A stretch of DNA of 64,000 nucleotides from Paenalcaligenes hominis_A (GTDB taxonomy: Bacteria; Pseudomonadota; Gammaproteobacteria; Burkholderiales; Burkholderiaceae_B), in contig NZ_JBGJKZ010000005.1 in NCBI RefSeq assembly GCF_041359055.1, positions 171,523 to 235,522 of the forward strand, read 5' to 3'. The translations under genes were made by a program, and so were the position numbers. The notes under the pieces are model-generated. The model made no database searches and was not told the origin of the DNA. It saw only the letters and a list, made by a program, of their open reading frames with translations. Positions 34,463 through 43,088 of this stretch are shown here, in pieces. Positions within the stretch are counted from its first letter, which is position 1, and the number at the start of each line of letters is the position of its first letter.

Positions 34463-34912
34463 ATGTTCGCGAAATTCACTTTTGCCGCTGCTTTAGCCGT
34501 TGCCAGTGTACCGGCAGCAATGGCAGCTGATTGCAGTTTCGATCTCGAAGGCAATGATGCGATGCAGTTTAGCGCCCAAGAAATCATCGTAGATAAAAGT
34601 TGTGATGAGTTCACCATTAATCTAAAACACACAGGCACTTTGCCCGTCGCTAGCATGGGTCACAACGTGGTTATTTCTAAAAAGGCCGATGAGCAAGCCG
34701 TCGCTAACGATGGTATTGCTGCAGGCTTGGACAACGACTACGTTAAACCAGATGACGAACGTGTTGTAGCTCATTCAAGTGTGATTGGTGGGGGCGAAGA
34801 CACCTCCGTTACCTTTAAGGTTGCCGATCTAACAGAGGGCGAGGACTACGCTTTCTTCTGCTCTTTCCCTGGCCACTTGGCTTTGATGAAAGGCGATCTA
34901 AAAGTCCAATAA
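34463..34912 (+). CDS. azu: Azurin (periplasmic blue copper protein)
   Basis: A 149-residue precursor: signal peptide of 21 residues cut at AMA/ADC, then a 128-residue mature chain. All copper ligands match canonical mature numbering: H46 (SMGHNV), C112, H117 and M121 (FFCSFPGHLALM), with the C3-C26 disulfide cysteines. It shuttles electrons in the periplasm, for example to nitrite reductase or cytochrome c peroxidase. Start ATG 34463 has a perfect AGGAGG; a further seven upstream codons are open but lack support. Followed by a terminator. Confidence 0.96.
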   Translation: MFAKFTFAAALAVASVPAAMAADCSFDLEGNDAMQFSAQEIIVDKSCDEFTINLKHTGTLPVASMGHNVVISKKADEQAVANDGIAAGLDNDYVKPDDERVVAHSSVIGGGEDTSVTFKVADLTEGEDYAFFCSFPGHLALMKGDLKVQ

Positions 34913-34933
34913 TTCCTTTTATTGGATATGCTT

Positions 34934-34975
34934 AAACCGACTTGGGCCAAACTACCGGCACAAGTCGGTTTTTTT
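34934..34975 (+). terminator. Rho-independent terminator after azurin
   Basis: AAACCGACTTG pairs with CAAGTCGGTTT across a 16-nt loop, followed by a T-run. Confidence 0.93.
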
Positions 34976-35047
34976 GTATGGTGTATTGGGGCGTAGGATC
35001 ATTACTTGCTAGTAGAGTAATACGTTGAATCGCTAAAGGAGTCGATG

Positions 35048-35236
35048 ATGCCTGCTGTTTCTAAAGCTCAGCAAAAAGCTGCCGGAGCCGCGCTGTCAGC
35101 CAAGCGCAAGGAAATCAAAGTCAGTGAGCTCAAAGGGGCGGCTAAATCTATGTATGATTCCATGACGGAAAAAGAGTTAGAGGATTTTGCCGCCACACCA
35201 CGTAAAAAACTGCCTGAACACAAGGACAGCAAGTAA
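35048..35236 (+). CDS. DUF3008 family small protein
   Basis: A 62-residue basic protein: MPAVSKAQQKAAGAALSAKR, then 'LKGAAKSMYDSMTEKELEDF' and a Lys-rich tail. This is the well-conserved DUF3008 family, whose function is unknown. Two ATGs are adjacent (35045, 35048); I take the second because AGGAG is 6 nt from it. Monocistronic. Confidence 0.8.
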   Translation: MPAVSKAQQKAAGAALSAKRKEIKVSELKGAAKSMYDSMTEKELEDFAATPRKKLPEHKDSK

Positions 35237-35374
35237 AAGGATGCGGGTCTTGGGTTGTTTAGTTGTGCATTGTGGTGGTTAGTGTTTGGTTTGTTTGTCG
35301 TGCTTAAACGTACAGAGTCAGGCTTAATTAAGTAGGCTTTGTAGGGTGGTATGAGTTTTTTATTGAGTCCAACG

Positions 35375-35483
35375 GCTAATTGGCAGTAAAATCAGCCAAT
35401 TAGCTTTAGCGGCGGCTGGTCGTTCACCTAGGAATGGGCTGCTTTAGCGGCAACATCAAGACGGCTTAGCAACGCAAAGCGTT
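35375..35483 (+). promoter_or_regulatory. Inverted repeats in the leader of the beta-carbonic anhydrase gene
   Basis: GCTAATTGGC-N10-GCCAATTAGC (35375-35404) is a perfect 10-bp inverted repeat. AACGC-AAA-GCGTT (35471-35483) lies nearer the start codon. Together they fill the 268-bp gap 35237-35504, which has no gene. The first could be an operator or an RNA hairpin. Confidence 0.5.
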
Positions 35484-35504
35484 ATAGCTGCCCAAGGACT
35501 CCGG

Positions 35505-36152
35505 ATGAAAGAAATTATTGAAGGCTTTTTAAAGTTCCAAAAAGAAGCCTATCCTCAGCGCGAGCATTTGTTTAAAAATCTCGCTTCCAATCAAAATCCC
35601 CGTGCGTTGTTTATTTCCTGTTCGGATAGCCGAATTGTTCCAGAGCTTGTTACACAACGCGAGCCAGGTGATATTTTCGTTATTCGCAATGCGGGCAATA
35701 TTGTGCCTTCGTATGGGCCAGAGCCGGGCGGGGTGTCGGCCTCGGTAGAGTACGCCGTGTCTAAGCTCGGTGTGCGGGATTTAGTAATTTGCGGTCACTC
35801 TGATTGTGGCGCTATGACTGCTATTGCAGCGTGTCAGTGTCTAGACCACATGCCTGCTGTGAAGCATTGGCTACGTTATGCGGACTCGGCCCGTTTGGTT
35901 AATGAAGCGCGTCCTCATGCTAATGAGCAAGAGCGTATTGCTTCAATGGTACGAGAAAATGTGATTGCACAACTCGCTAATGTGCAGACTCATCCATCGG
36001 TGCGTTTGGCTTTGGCTGAAAATAAGCTCAGCCTGCATGGTTGGGTCTTTGATATTGAATCGGGTACCATCGACGCCTACGATGGCGCATCGCGCCGCTT
36101 TGTGTCGTTGGCAGAGTCTCCCGATGTGGTGGCTGCTCCCGTTGTTTGGTAG
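35505..36152 (+). CDS. can: Beta-class carbonic anhydrase
   Basis: A 215-residue beta-carbonic anhydrase of normal length. Zinc ligands are C39 (SCSDSR), H98 and C101 (GHSDCGAM), with the D41-R43 dyad. 'FVIRNAGNIVPSYG' is also typical. It hydrates CO2 in the cytoplasm, supplying bicarbonate. A second, gamma-class homologue lies 1.3 kb upstream. It could equally be called cynT, but no cyanase gene is near. Confidence 0.92.
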   Translation: MKEIIEGFLKFQKEAYPQREHLFKNLASNQNPRALFISCSDSRIVPELVTQREPGDIFVIRNAGNIVPSYGPEPGGVSASVEYAVSKLGVRDLVICGHSDCGAMTAIAACQCLDHMPAVKHWLRYADSARLVNEARPHANEQERIASMVRENVIAQLANVQTHPSVRLALAENKLSLHGWVFDIESGTIDAYDGASRRFVSLAESPDVVAAPVVW

Positions 36153-36194
36153 AGCACTGCCTTAGCGATTACTTGTCTGCACACTAGCAGTCAT

Positions 36195-36229
36195 AAAAAA
36201 GAGTCCTGTGTTTACAGGACTCTTTTTAT
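36195..36229. terminator. Bidirectional terminator between can and the 2-oxoadipate dioxygenase gene
   Basis: AAAAGAGTCCTGT pairs with ACAGGACTCTTTT around a 4-nt loop; A-run and T-run on opposite sides serve both convergent genes. Confidence 0.95.
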
Positions 36230-36242
36230 TGCTAACGGGTGT

Positions 36243-37634
36243 TTAATTGAGTTGCAGCTGTTGCTTGGTGTGTGCCAAGGAGCGCTCGCTTTGCGCCTGA
36301 TAAAGCGCTTGCTCATCTTGCACACTACAGCCTAGGTCGCGCTCGAATACCTCTTGATTCGATAGTTGGGCGTATTCTGTGGTGGCTCCTTCGCCTAAGT
36401 TCGATTGAAAAATGCCTGCGGCGCTAACTGGTAGGAAGTCTTCGTACACAATGCCATCAATACGGACATCGCCATTTGCAATCAGTGTATCTAGCGTGGT
36501 GTTGGCTGGAAACTGACCGGCTTTGGCTAAACCCTGTTCGGTGGGGCTATAGGTAACATGGATTAAGCCTTGCTGGTACAAGCTGAGTAGATCGTCTGGA
36601 AAAGCCTTGAAATGACGCTCTAGGACTTCGTAGTAATGATCGGCATTGGCTTCGGTAGTGGGGCCATTCATTTCAGCGCGTGCTGCTTGCAAAAGCTGGT
36701 CGTACAGATCACGCCCTTTAGGGGTAAGTGCAGTACCGCGTTGTTCAATTTCACCAAAGCGCGCTGTGTGAGTGCCGCGCTCTGTGCCCTGTTGGTCGCT
36801 GTAGCGCACGCTTTCCTCGAGGGCTTTGAAACTGGTTTGGCGCAATAAAATGGGTTGCTGACGGCGCGGCGGACCTTCAATAACCGCTTTAGGGCTAATG
36901 CCACGTTTAGGCATTTCTGCTTGGGCAGCATCAATGTCTAGCGTGCGTGGTGTAAGGTGATTAATATGCGGGCCTTTAAAGGCCACCACATCGGCAATGA
37001 GACGATGCTGGTCGTGCAAGTTTTGGTATTGCGTGCTGCTAACCGTGGCCTCGCTGTGCCATCTAAAGGTTTCTAGGGCTTCGGTTACAAACTGCTGGGC
37101 TTGCTCAGCGGTTAAGCCGCCTTGTTTTTCATGCAGCTCAATGAGCTCAAGCGCAGCAGGCGTAAAAATCTGACGTCGCGCTAGGATTTCATTGGCTTCG
37201 TCGCGCAAGGTGGGGTTGTCAATGAGCTCAAGTCGCAATAGCGAGGTAAAGACGCGAAATGGGCTTTGACGTAAATCGGCCTCGTGCAGTGCCCGAAATG
37301 CCGTAGAGTGCACAGGAACGCCAGCCGGAGCAAGATCGTAATACCCCACTGGTTCCATCCCCATTACCGCAAACAATCGACGCAAGGTGTGTAGTTCGTG
37401 CGCTGTGCCAACGCGGATGGCACCATGGCGCTCCTCATCAAGTCGTTCTAATTCGTGTGTGGTGCGTAAATGTTGCTCTAGTTGCGGATTTTGCTGTAGG
37501 CAGTCTTGATTGACCTGAGCCACAAGATCAAGCAGCTCGCCATATAAAGGAACCTCGTCCTTATACATGGTGGACATGGCTGTTGAGAATAAGGCTCGGA
37601 TTTGGCTAGGAGCCATAAAGGGGGTGGATGGCAT
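36243..37634 (-). CDS. hglS: 2-oxoadipate dioxygenase/decarboxylase (DUF1338, HglS/YdcJ family)
   Basis: A 463-residue member of the DUF1338 family, whose Pseudomonas member HglS converts 2-oxoadipate to D-2-hydroxyglutarate with Fe(II) and O2, releasing CO2, in D-lysine catabolism. Family segments include 'HGAIRVGTAHELHTLRRLFAVMGM', 'PFRVFTSLLRLELI' and 'HINHLTPRTLDID', which carry candidate metal-ligand histidines. I use ATG 37634, 7 nt after AGGAG, rather than the TTG one codon earlier. It is 10 bp downstream of the D-2-hydroxyglutarate dehydrogenase-type gene, so the pair can take 2-oxoadipate through D-2-hydroxyglutarate to 2-oxoglutarate. Confidence 0.85.
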   Translation of the reverse strand: MPSTPFMAPSQIRALFSTAMSTMYKDEVPLYGELLDLVAQVNQDCLQQNPQLEQHLRTTHELERLDEERHGAIRVGTAHELHTLRRLFAVMGMEPVGYYDLAPAGVPVHSTAFRALHEADLRQSPFRVFTSLLRLELIDNPTLRDEANEILARRQIFTPAALELIELHEKQGGLTAEQAQQFVTEALETFRWHSEATVSSTQYQNLHDQHRLIADVVAFKGPHINHLTPRTLDIDAAQAEMPKRGISPKAVIEGPPRRQQPILLRQTSFKALEESVRYSDQQGTERGTHTARFGEIEQRGTALTPKGRDLYDQLLQAARAEMNGPTTEANADHYYEVLERHFKAFPDDLLSLYQQGLIHVTYSPTEQGLAKAGQFPANTTLDTLIANGDVRIDGIVYEDFLPVSAAGIFQSNLGEGATTEYAQLSNQEVFERDLGCSVQDEQALYQAQSERSLAHTKQQLQLN

Positions 37635-37644
37635 CAACTGTCTC

Positions 37645-40600
37645 CTATTTTCTGGCTTGAGAGTAATAGTGTTGTTGCAGTATTTGCAACGGATGTTTGA
37701 TTTTAAGTTGGCTAAAGCGTTCGACCTGACTGCGACAGGAATAACCGGTCGCTAACAAGCGGCCACTACCACCGTGGCGTGCCACAATGCGCTGCCAGGA
37801 TTGACCATAAATAGTGGCGGAGGTGGTTTGGTGTTGGCTTTCGTGACCATAGGTACCCGCCATGCCACAGCAGCCGCTAGCCACATTGACTAAATTTAGG
37901 CCTAGTAAAGCAAAGACGTCTTTCCATAAAGCGGCGGCTTTAGGGGCGGTGGTTTTTTCAGTGCAATGACCCACCAAATAATAGGTGTTATCCAAGGTGG
38001 TATCGTTTTGCACGTGACTGAGGTCTTGGTGCTGCAGCCAGTGGTGCAGCCATTCCTGAGGTAGTTGCACGCTAGGCGCTGTCATATCGGGCTCGAGCGC
38101 TTGACGGTATTCTTGGCGATACACCAAGGTCATGGCAGGGTCTAAGCCCACCAATGCTACCCCTTCGGCGCTGAGCTCGTTTAGCAGTTGCGCATGACGC
38201 TGGGCTTGTTGTTTAAAACGATTTAAAAACCCGTGAACTTGCAGCGGTTTGCCGTTAGGCATAAAAGGCACTATATACACATTGACCTGTAGATGCTGCA
38301 ATAAGGCTAGCCATTCTTCCCACAAAGGGGTTTCAAAATAACGTGTAAACGCGTCTTGCACCAAAATAATGCTATTTTGTTTTTGTGCTGGGCTGAGTTG
38401 TTTTAAGACGTCTGGGGTAGCAACCTGCACCCCATAACGCTCTAGCAAAGGCTGCCAAGCAGTGGTGCTTAATAACGGAATATCGCTTAGGCCTACGGTT
38501 TTGCTGACCAGAGTTTGTATTGGCTTTAGTCGCATCATGCCGTTGTAGAGTGCAGGCACTTTGGCTGCATAGGGCAATACGTACTCAAGCGAGCCCACTG
38601 CATAGTCTTTGAGTGGTCGCAAATAGCGGCTGTGATACAGGTATAAAAAGCGAGCTTTAAAATCGGGTACGTTTACTTTGACGGGGCATTGGCCCGCACA
38701 GGATTTACAGGACAAGCAGCCCTCTAGGGCCTCGTAAACCTGATGGGAATAGTCCTCTTTTTTAGAGCGCGGCTGTTGCCAGCTGGCTTGGGCTTTATGC
38801 AGCCATTGCTTGAGGTGCCCTAGCGCCGTGTTGGGGGCTTGGTAGGTGCTAAGGTCTAGACCTTGATTGTTTTGCAGGCGTAGCCATTCGCGCACTGCCG
38901 AGGCGCGGCCTTTGGGTGAATGCAGACGATCGCGTGTGGCTTTCCACGAGGGGCACATGGCGTCGTCTGTGTCGTAGTTGTAGCATGCGCCGTTGCCATT
39001 ACAGTACACGGCACTATTAAACAGTTTCCAATCAGAAAACTTGATTTGGCGGTCGAAGTCACCGCGGAGCTCGACCTGATCTACCGCTAGTAGCTGGGCG
39101 TTAGGGGTAGTGCTGGGTGTGGCGATTTTTCCGGGGTTAAGCTGGTTGTATGGGTCAAATAAGGCTTTAATTTGCTGCAGCACGGGGTACAAGTCGCCAA
39201 AGAATTTGGGTGCATAGCCCGAGCGCAGCCCTTTGCCGTGTTCGCCCCACAGCACGCCACCGTATTTATGCACAAGCTCTACCACTTTGTCTGTAATAGG
39301 GCGGATCATGGCGGCTTGGGCAGGGTCTTTCATATCTAGAGCAGGGCGTACATGCAAGACCCCGGCGTCCACGTGCCCAAACATGCCATAAGACAAATTG
39401 GCCTCGTCCAAGACCGCACGGAATTCAGCAATAAAATCCGCTAGGTTTTCTGGTGGTACAGCAGTGTCTTCTACAAAAGGCTGGGGGCGTATTTCGCCCT
39501 CTACGTTGCCTAACAAGCCCACGGAACGTTTACGCATGCCGTATACGGTATTAACGGCTTTGGCACCGTAAGCGACGGTATGCCCTAGGCGCACTACGCT
39601 GGTGTCGCTTTCCAAATGCTTGATAAAGGCTGTAACTGTATGCTGCAGTGTATCGATATCGTTACCGGCAAACTCAATTAGATTAATACCCAAGGTGGGG
39701 GTGCCATCGGCATTGTCAGGGAAGTACTCTGCCACACTGTGCCAAATGATATCGTTTTGTGCCAAGCCCAAGACCTTGGAGTCTACGGTTTCAATAGAAA
39801 GCGGCTTTAAGGCCATTAATGCTTTGGCATCACGCAACGCAGCCTCAAAGTCGGCATAGCGCACATTCACTAGAATTTGTTCGGTGGGAATAGGCAGTAC
39901 GTTGAGTTTGGCTTCGGCAATAAAGCCCAACGAGCCTTCGGCACCACACAGTAAATTGTTGAGGTTAAAGGACTCGCCCTCTTTAATATGGGGTAAGTCG
40001 TAACCTGTTAAGCAACGATTTAATGGTGGGAAAGTATCGCGGATGGCTTGGGCGTGAGTGGTGACCAGTTGGTCGATGGTTTGATAAAAAGCACCCACTA
40101 ACGGGTCGGCTTTAAATGCTGGCAGTTCATCGGTATGGAGAGGATGAGTATCCAAGACCTGCCCACCTAGCAACACAGTTTTAAGACCCAAAACATGATC
40201 GCGCGTTTTGCCATACGTACAGCTGCCCTGACCACTGGCGTCGGTGTTGATCATGCCGCCTATGGTGGCTCGGTTTGAGGTGGATAGCTCGGGAGCAAAA
40301 AATAAGCCATATGGCTTGAGCGCGGCATTGAGTTGATCTTTTACCACGCCGGGCTGCACCACTGCGGTACGGGCGCGCGCATCAATATGAAGGATTTGAT
40401 TCATATGACGCGACATATCCACAATAAGCCCGTCAGTTAATGACTGACCGTTGGTGCCAGTGCCCCCACCACGTGCTGTGAGTACGATGCTGCGGTATTT
40501 GTCGCTGCCTGCTAATCGACTAATACAAATTAAGTCGTCGGTGTGACGAGGAAATACGCTGGCTTGGGGCAAGCGCTGATAAATAGAGTTGTCGGTGGCA

Positions 40601-40731
40601 AAAACAACACGTTTGGCTAGATCGCGTTCGATATCGCCTTGGAAGCCTTGGGCGGCTAAATCGGTTAAAAACTCGTTATAGAGCGAGTTTTCTTGAACGC
40701 GGTGTACGGGCAAAAAAGCAATGTGTTCCAT
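37645..40731 (-). CDS. ydiJ: FAD-binding and 4Fe-4S D-2-hydroxyglutarate dehydrogenase (YdiJ-like)
   Basis: A 1028-residue fused dehydrogenase. An N-terminal FAD-binding-4 domain has RGGGTGTNGQSLTDGLIVDM (about 87-106). An FAD-oxidase C domain follows, with 'GHVDAGVLHVRP'. A ferredoxin-like segment, CLSCKSCAGQCPVKVN, sits near residue 670. A C-terminal CCG region has 'GHCTEKTTAPKAA' and 'VASGCCGMAGTYGHE'. This full-length architecture is that of E. coli YdiJ, which oxidises D-2-hydroxyglutarate. It has AGGA ahead of the ATG. Its place directly upstream of the hglS-like gene fixes the probable substrate better than sequence alone. Confidence 0.87.
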   Translation of the reverse strand: MEHIAFLPVHRVQENSLYNEFLTDLAAQGFQGDIERDLAKRVVFATDNSIYQRLPQASVFPRHTDDLICISRLAGSDKYRSIVLTARGGGTGTNGQSLTDGLIVDMSRHMNQILHIDARARTAVVQPGVVKDQLNAALKPYGLFFAPELSTSNRATIGGMINTDASGQGSCTYGKTRDHVLGLKTVLLGGQVLDTHPLHTDELPAFKADPLVGAFYQTIDQLVTTHAQAIRDTFPPLNRCLTGYDLPHIKEGESFNLNNLLCGAEGSLGFIAEAKLNVLPIPTEQILVNVRYADFEAALRDAKALMALKPLSIETVDSKVLGLAQNDIIWHSVAEYFPDNADGTPTLGINLIEFAGNDIDTLQHTVTAFIKHLESDTSVVRLGHTVAYGAKAVNTVYGMRKRSVGLLGNVEGEIRPQPFVEDTAVPPENLADFIAEFRAVLDEANLSYGMFGHVDAGVLHVRPALDMKDPAQAAMIRPITDKVVELVHKYGGVLWGEHGKGLRSGYAPKFFGDLYPVLQQIKALFDPYNQLNPGKIATPSTTPNAQLLAVDQVELRGDFDRQIKFSDWKLFNSAVYCNGNGACYNYDTDDAMCPSWKATRDRLHSPKGRASAVREWLRLQNNQGLDLSTYQAPNTALGHLKQWLHKAQASWQQPRSKKEDYSHQVYEALEGCLSCKSCAGQCPVKVNVPDFKARFLYLYHSRYLRPLKDYAVGSLEYVLPYAAKVPALYNGMMRLKPIQTLVSKTVGLSDIPLLSTTAWQPLLERYGVQVATPDVLKQLSPAQKQNSIILVQDAFTRYFETPLWEEWLALLQHLQVNVYIVPFMPNGKPLQVHGFLNRFKQQAQRHAQLLNELSAEGVALVGLDPAMTLVYRQEYRQALEPDMTAPSVQLPQEWLHHWLQHQDLSHVQNDTTLDNTYYLVGHCTEKTTAPKAAALWKDVFALLGLNLVNVASGCCGMAGTYGHESQHQTTSATIYGQSWQRIVARHGGSGRLLATGYSCRSQVERFSQLKIKHPLQILQQHYYSQARK

Positions 40732-41130
40732 CGTGTCCTAGCAGTCAGCAAACAGAGGGCAAAAGCCTCTGTACAATAAATCGGCATGGGTGAAAATTTC
40801 ACAGGCGGTATACGCTATACGCCTACCCTCCATCAAAGCAAACTTTGCGTGGGGAATCAAGCGAATAAAAACCCGCAATACATTCCATTTGTTCATGAGT
40901 GGCAGGGTGGGCAGAGTAGAATTTTACCCCTTGTCTGGCGTATTGCGTGCCACATCACCGCTTGTTTTTAGGCGTAATAGTAAAGCGTGCAAGAAAACAG
41001 CCAACTGTGCTCAGAGCGTGATAAGGCGTACTTTGCACAGCACAGTTATTAATGTGAACTCCTATAAAAGCGTAAATAATGATACAGTTTATGTTGCTGC
41101 CTTTTTTGGCTTTTTTTGGCTCAGTTTTTC
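40732..41130. other. 399-bp intergenic region with several inverted repeats
   Basis: No convincing gene lies here between the divergent ydiJ-like and rsmB genes. Visible structures are ACAGAGG...CCTCTGT with an AAAA loop (40752-40772), AGGCGGTATA/TATACGCCT (40803-40824), and AACTGTGCT/AGCACAGTT (41003-41047). Short open frames in the region have no ribosome-binding site. Promoters for both flanking genes must be here; a small RNA is possible. Confidence 0.45.
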
Positions 41131-42477
41131 ATGTCTACCGCTTCTCAGCCTGCTTTAGCTCAGGTTTTACTTGCTTCCGCTCGTCATATCCACGAGGTTC
41201 TTACAGGGTCTTCGCTAACTGACAGTTTGGCGCGCACGCCAACGTCGGTGCGTGCGGCTGCACAGGCTCACAGTTTTTATGCTTTACGTCACTTGGGCTT
41301 GGCGCAAGAGCTGCGTCGTTTGTTGGTACCGCGTCAACCCAAAGAGCCGCTACTAGACGCGTTACTGATGGAAGCTCTGCTTTTGGTGGATGTGGCTGTG
41401 CGTTTTCAAGCAGATCGAACTGCATTTAGCGATCGTCCCGAAACGCCTATTTATTCGGTGCACACCGTGGTAGACCAAGCCGTCGAAGCCGCCCAGTCAC
41501 AACGTCAGTTGCGGCCTTTTAAAAACTTATTAAATGCCGTGTTGCGGCGTTTTATTCGTGAACGAGACGCATTGCTTGAGCAAGCTTTAAAAAAGCCCGT
41601 CGCACGCTGGAATCACCCAGCATGGTGGGTGCAGCGTTTAAAAAAAGCTTATCCCAACGATTGGCAGCAGATTTTGCAGGTAGCGGCTATTCCCGCTCCA
41701 TTAACCTTGCGGGTGAATCAGCGTCGTTGTTCCGTAGCGCGGCTCTTGGCCTTGCTCGAGCAAGCCCAGATTCCAGCTTGGTCGCCCGGTCACGATACCG
41801 TTATTCTGCAACAAGCTCGTCCTGTGCAGCAGATTCCTGCTTTTGATTTGGGCTGGTGGTCGGTACAAGACAGTTCTGCCCAAATTGCCGGACGCTTGCT
41901 ACCTATAACCGATGGTATGCGCGTGCTAGACGCTTGCGCTGCCCCCGGGGGTAAAACAGCCCACTTATTAGAGCGTGCCGATATCGATCTGGTGGCCTTA
42001 GATGTGGACGCCAGTCGTCTAGAGCGCGTCAGTGAAAACATACAGCGACTAGGGCTAGAGGGTAATCATGTGCAGCTAAAGGCTGCGCCAGCCCAAGACC
42101 TAAATGCGTGGTGGGATGGTGTGCCTTTTGATGCGATTTTGGCTGATGTGCCGTGCACCGCCGCTGGCATTGTGCGACGTCATCCTGATATTCGCTGGTT
42201 GCGACGTGAGTCCGACATTCAGGCTACAGCGGCATTACAGCAGCACATACTCAAAGCGTTATGGAGCACGTTAAAACCTACCGGTCATTTGCTCTATGTA
42301 ACGTGTTCGGTTTTTCCCGAAGAAGGGCAACAACAACTCGAGCAGTTTCTAGCACAGCATCCAGATGCGGTACTATTACCCGAGTCACCCTTGCAGGTTC
42401 TGCCGTCCTTAACGACGCATGACCAGGCGGGGGGCGATGGGTTTTTCTACGCTTTGCTTCAAAAAAGTGCTCAATAG
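41131..42477 (+). CDS. rsmB: 16S rRNA (cytosine-967-C5)-methyltransferase
   Basis: A 448-residue RsmB. An N-terminal NusB-like helical domain (about 1-140, 'RAAAQAHSFYALRHLG') is followed by the C5-methyltransferase core: CAAPGGKTAHL, 'ADVPCTAAGIVRRHPDIRW' and the catalytic 'TCSVFPEEG'. It methylates C967 of 16S rRNA in the small-subunit precursor. I start at ATG 41131; a TTG 15 bp upstream is possible. It probably forms an operon with the DUF4390, NtrY-like and NtrX-like genes, an arrangement I recall as common in Burkholderiales. Confidence 0.94.
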   Translation: MSTASQPALAQVLLASARHIHEVLTGSSLTDSLARTPTSVRAAAQAHSFYALRHLGLAQELRRLLVPRQPKEPLLDALLMEALLLVDVAVRFQADRTAFSDRPETPIYSVHTVVDQAVEAAQSQRQLRPFKNLLNAVLRRFIRERDALLEQALKKPVARWNHPAWWVQRLKKAYPNDWQQILQVAAIPAPLTLRVNQRRCSVARLLALLEQAQIPAWSPGHDTVILQQARPVQQIPAFDLGWWSVQDSSAQIAGRLLPITDGMRVLDACAAPGGKTAHLLERADIDLVALDVDASRLERVSENIQRLGLEGNHVQLKAAPAQDLNAWWDGVPFDAILADVPCTAAGIVRRHPDIRWLRRESDIQATAALQQHILKALWSTLKPTGHLLYVTCSVFPEEGQQQLEQFLAQHPDAVLLPESPLQVLPSLTTHDQAGGDGFFYALLQKSAQ

Positions 42478-42488
42478 GGTAGTAAACA

Positions 42489-43088
42489 ATGCGCGAATTA
42501 CGTTTTTCTATACACGTGATAGTGGCTTGTTTTATCAGTTTGATGGTGTGGGTCACGGCAGCAAATGCTGATGACCCCGCCCAGCTCGGTGGGGCTGAGC
42601 AAGTCATTGTGGTTGAGCCATACATCGAAGACGGCAAGCTTTTCATTAATGCTGATATTGAGTTTGAGCTTTCTGATGAGTTACGTCAGGCGGCCTTGAA
42701 AGGCGTGCCTTTACACTTTACTGCCGATGTGGAAATTAATCGGGCGCGTTGGTGGTGGTTCGACAAAACAGAAATTAAAGAAAGCCAAACATGGCGGGTG
42801 GTCTATAACGCCCTCACACGGCAGTGGCGTGTAGGGGCCGGCGATCTGCTTTGGCCCGAGTCGTCTTTGCAGGATGCGTTGTATCCTATGCAATCTATCC
42901 GACAATGGGCGGTGGCGTATGCCATTGATTTAGACCCCAATAAAACATACGAGGGGCGCTTACGCTTGCGCCTAGACACTTCTCTTTTAACCCGTCCGCT
43001 TCAGGTTGATGCTTTGAATGGGCGCTCGTGGTCCTTAGCAACCCCATGGAAAAATTTCAATTTCTCCGTCGACGCGCTCCAGCCCTAA
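42489..43088 (+). CDS. DUF4390 domain-containing exported protein
   Basis: A 199-residue protein with an N-terminal signal sequence or anchor (IHVIVACFISLMVWVTAANA). Family segments are 'PYIEDGKLFINADIEFELSDELRQAALKG', 'WWWFDKTEIKE' and 'LDPNKTYEGRLRLRLDTSLL'. DUF4390 proteins are of unknown function and sit upstream of NtrY-like kinases; a periplasmic accessory to the sensor is plausible. It overlaps the kinase gene by 43 bp. Confidence 0.83.
   Translation: MRELRFSIHVIVACFISLMVWVTAANADDPAQLGGAEQVIVVEPYIEDGKLFINADIEFELSDELRQAALKGVPLHFTADVEINRARWWWFDKTEIKESQTWRVVYNALTRQWRVGAGDLLWPESSLQDALYPMQSIRQWAVAYAIDLDPNKTYEGRLRLRLDTSLLTRPLQVDALNGRSWSLATPWKNFNFSVDALQP

Noticed and set aside
40786..41158. 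Two overlapping open frames in the ydiJ-rsmB gap as genes
   Set aside because: No ribosome-binding site, odd composition, no recognisable family, and one runs into rsmB in another frame.
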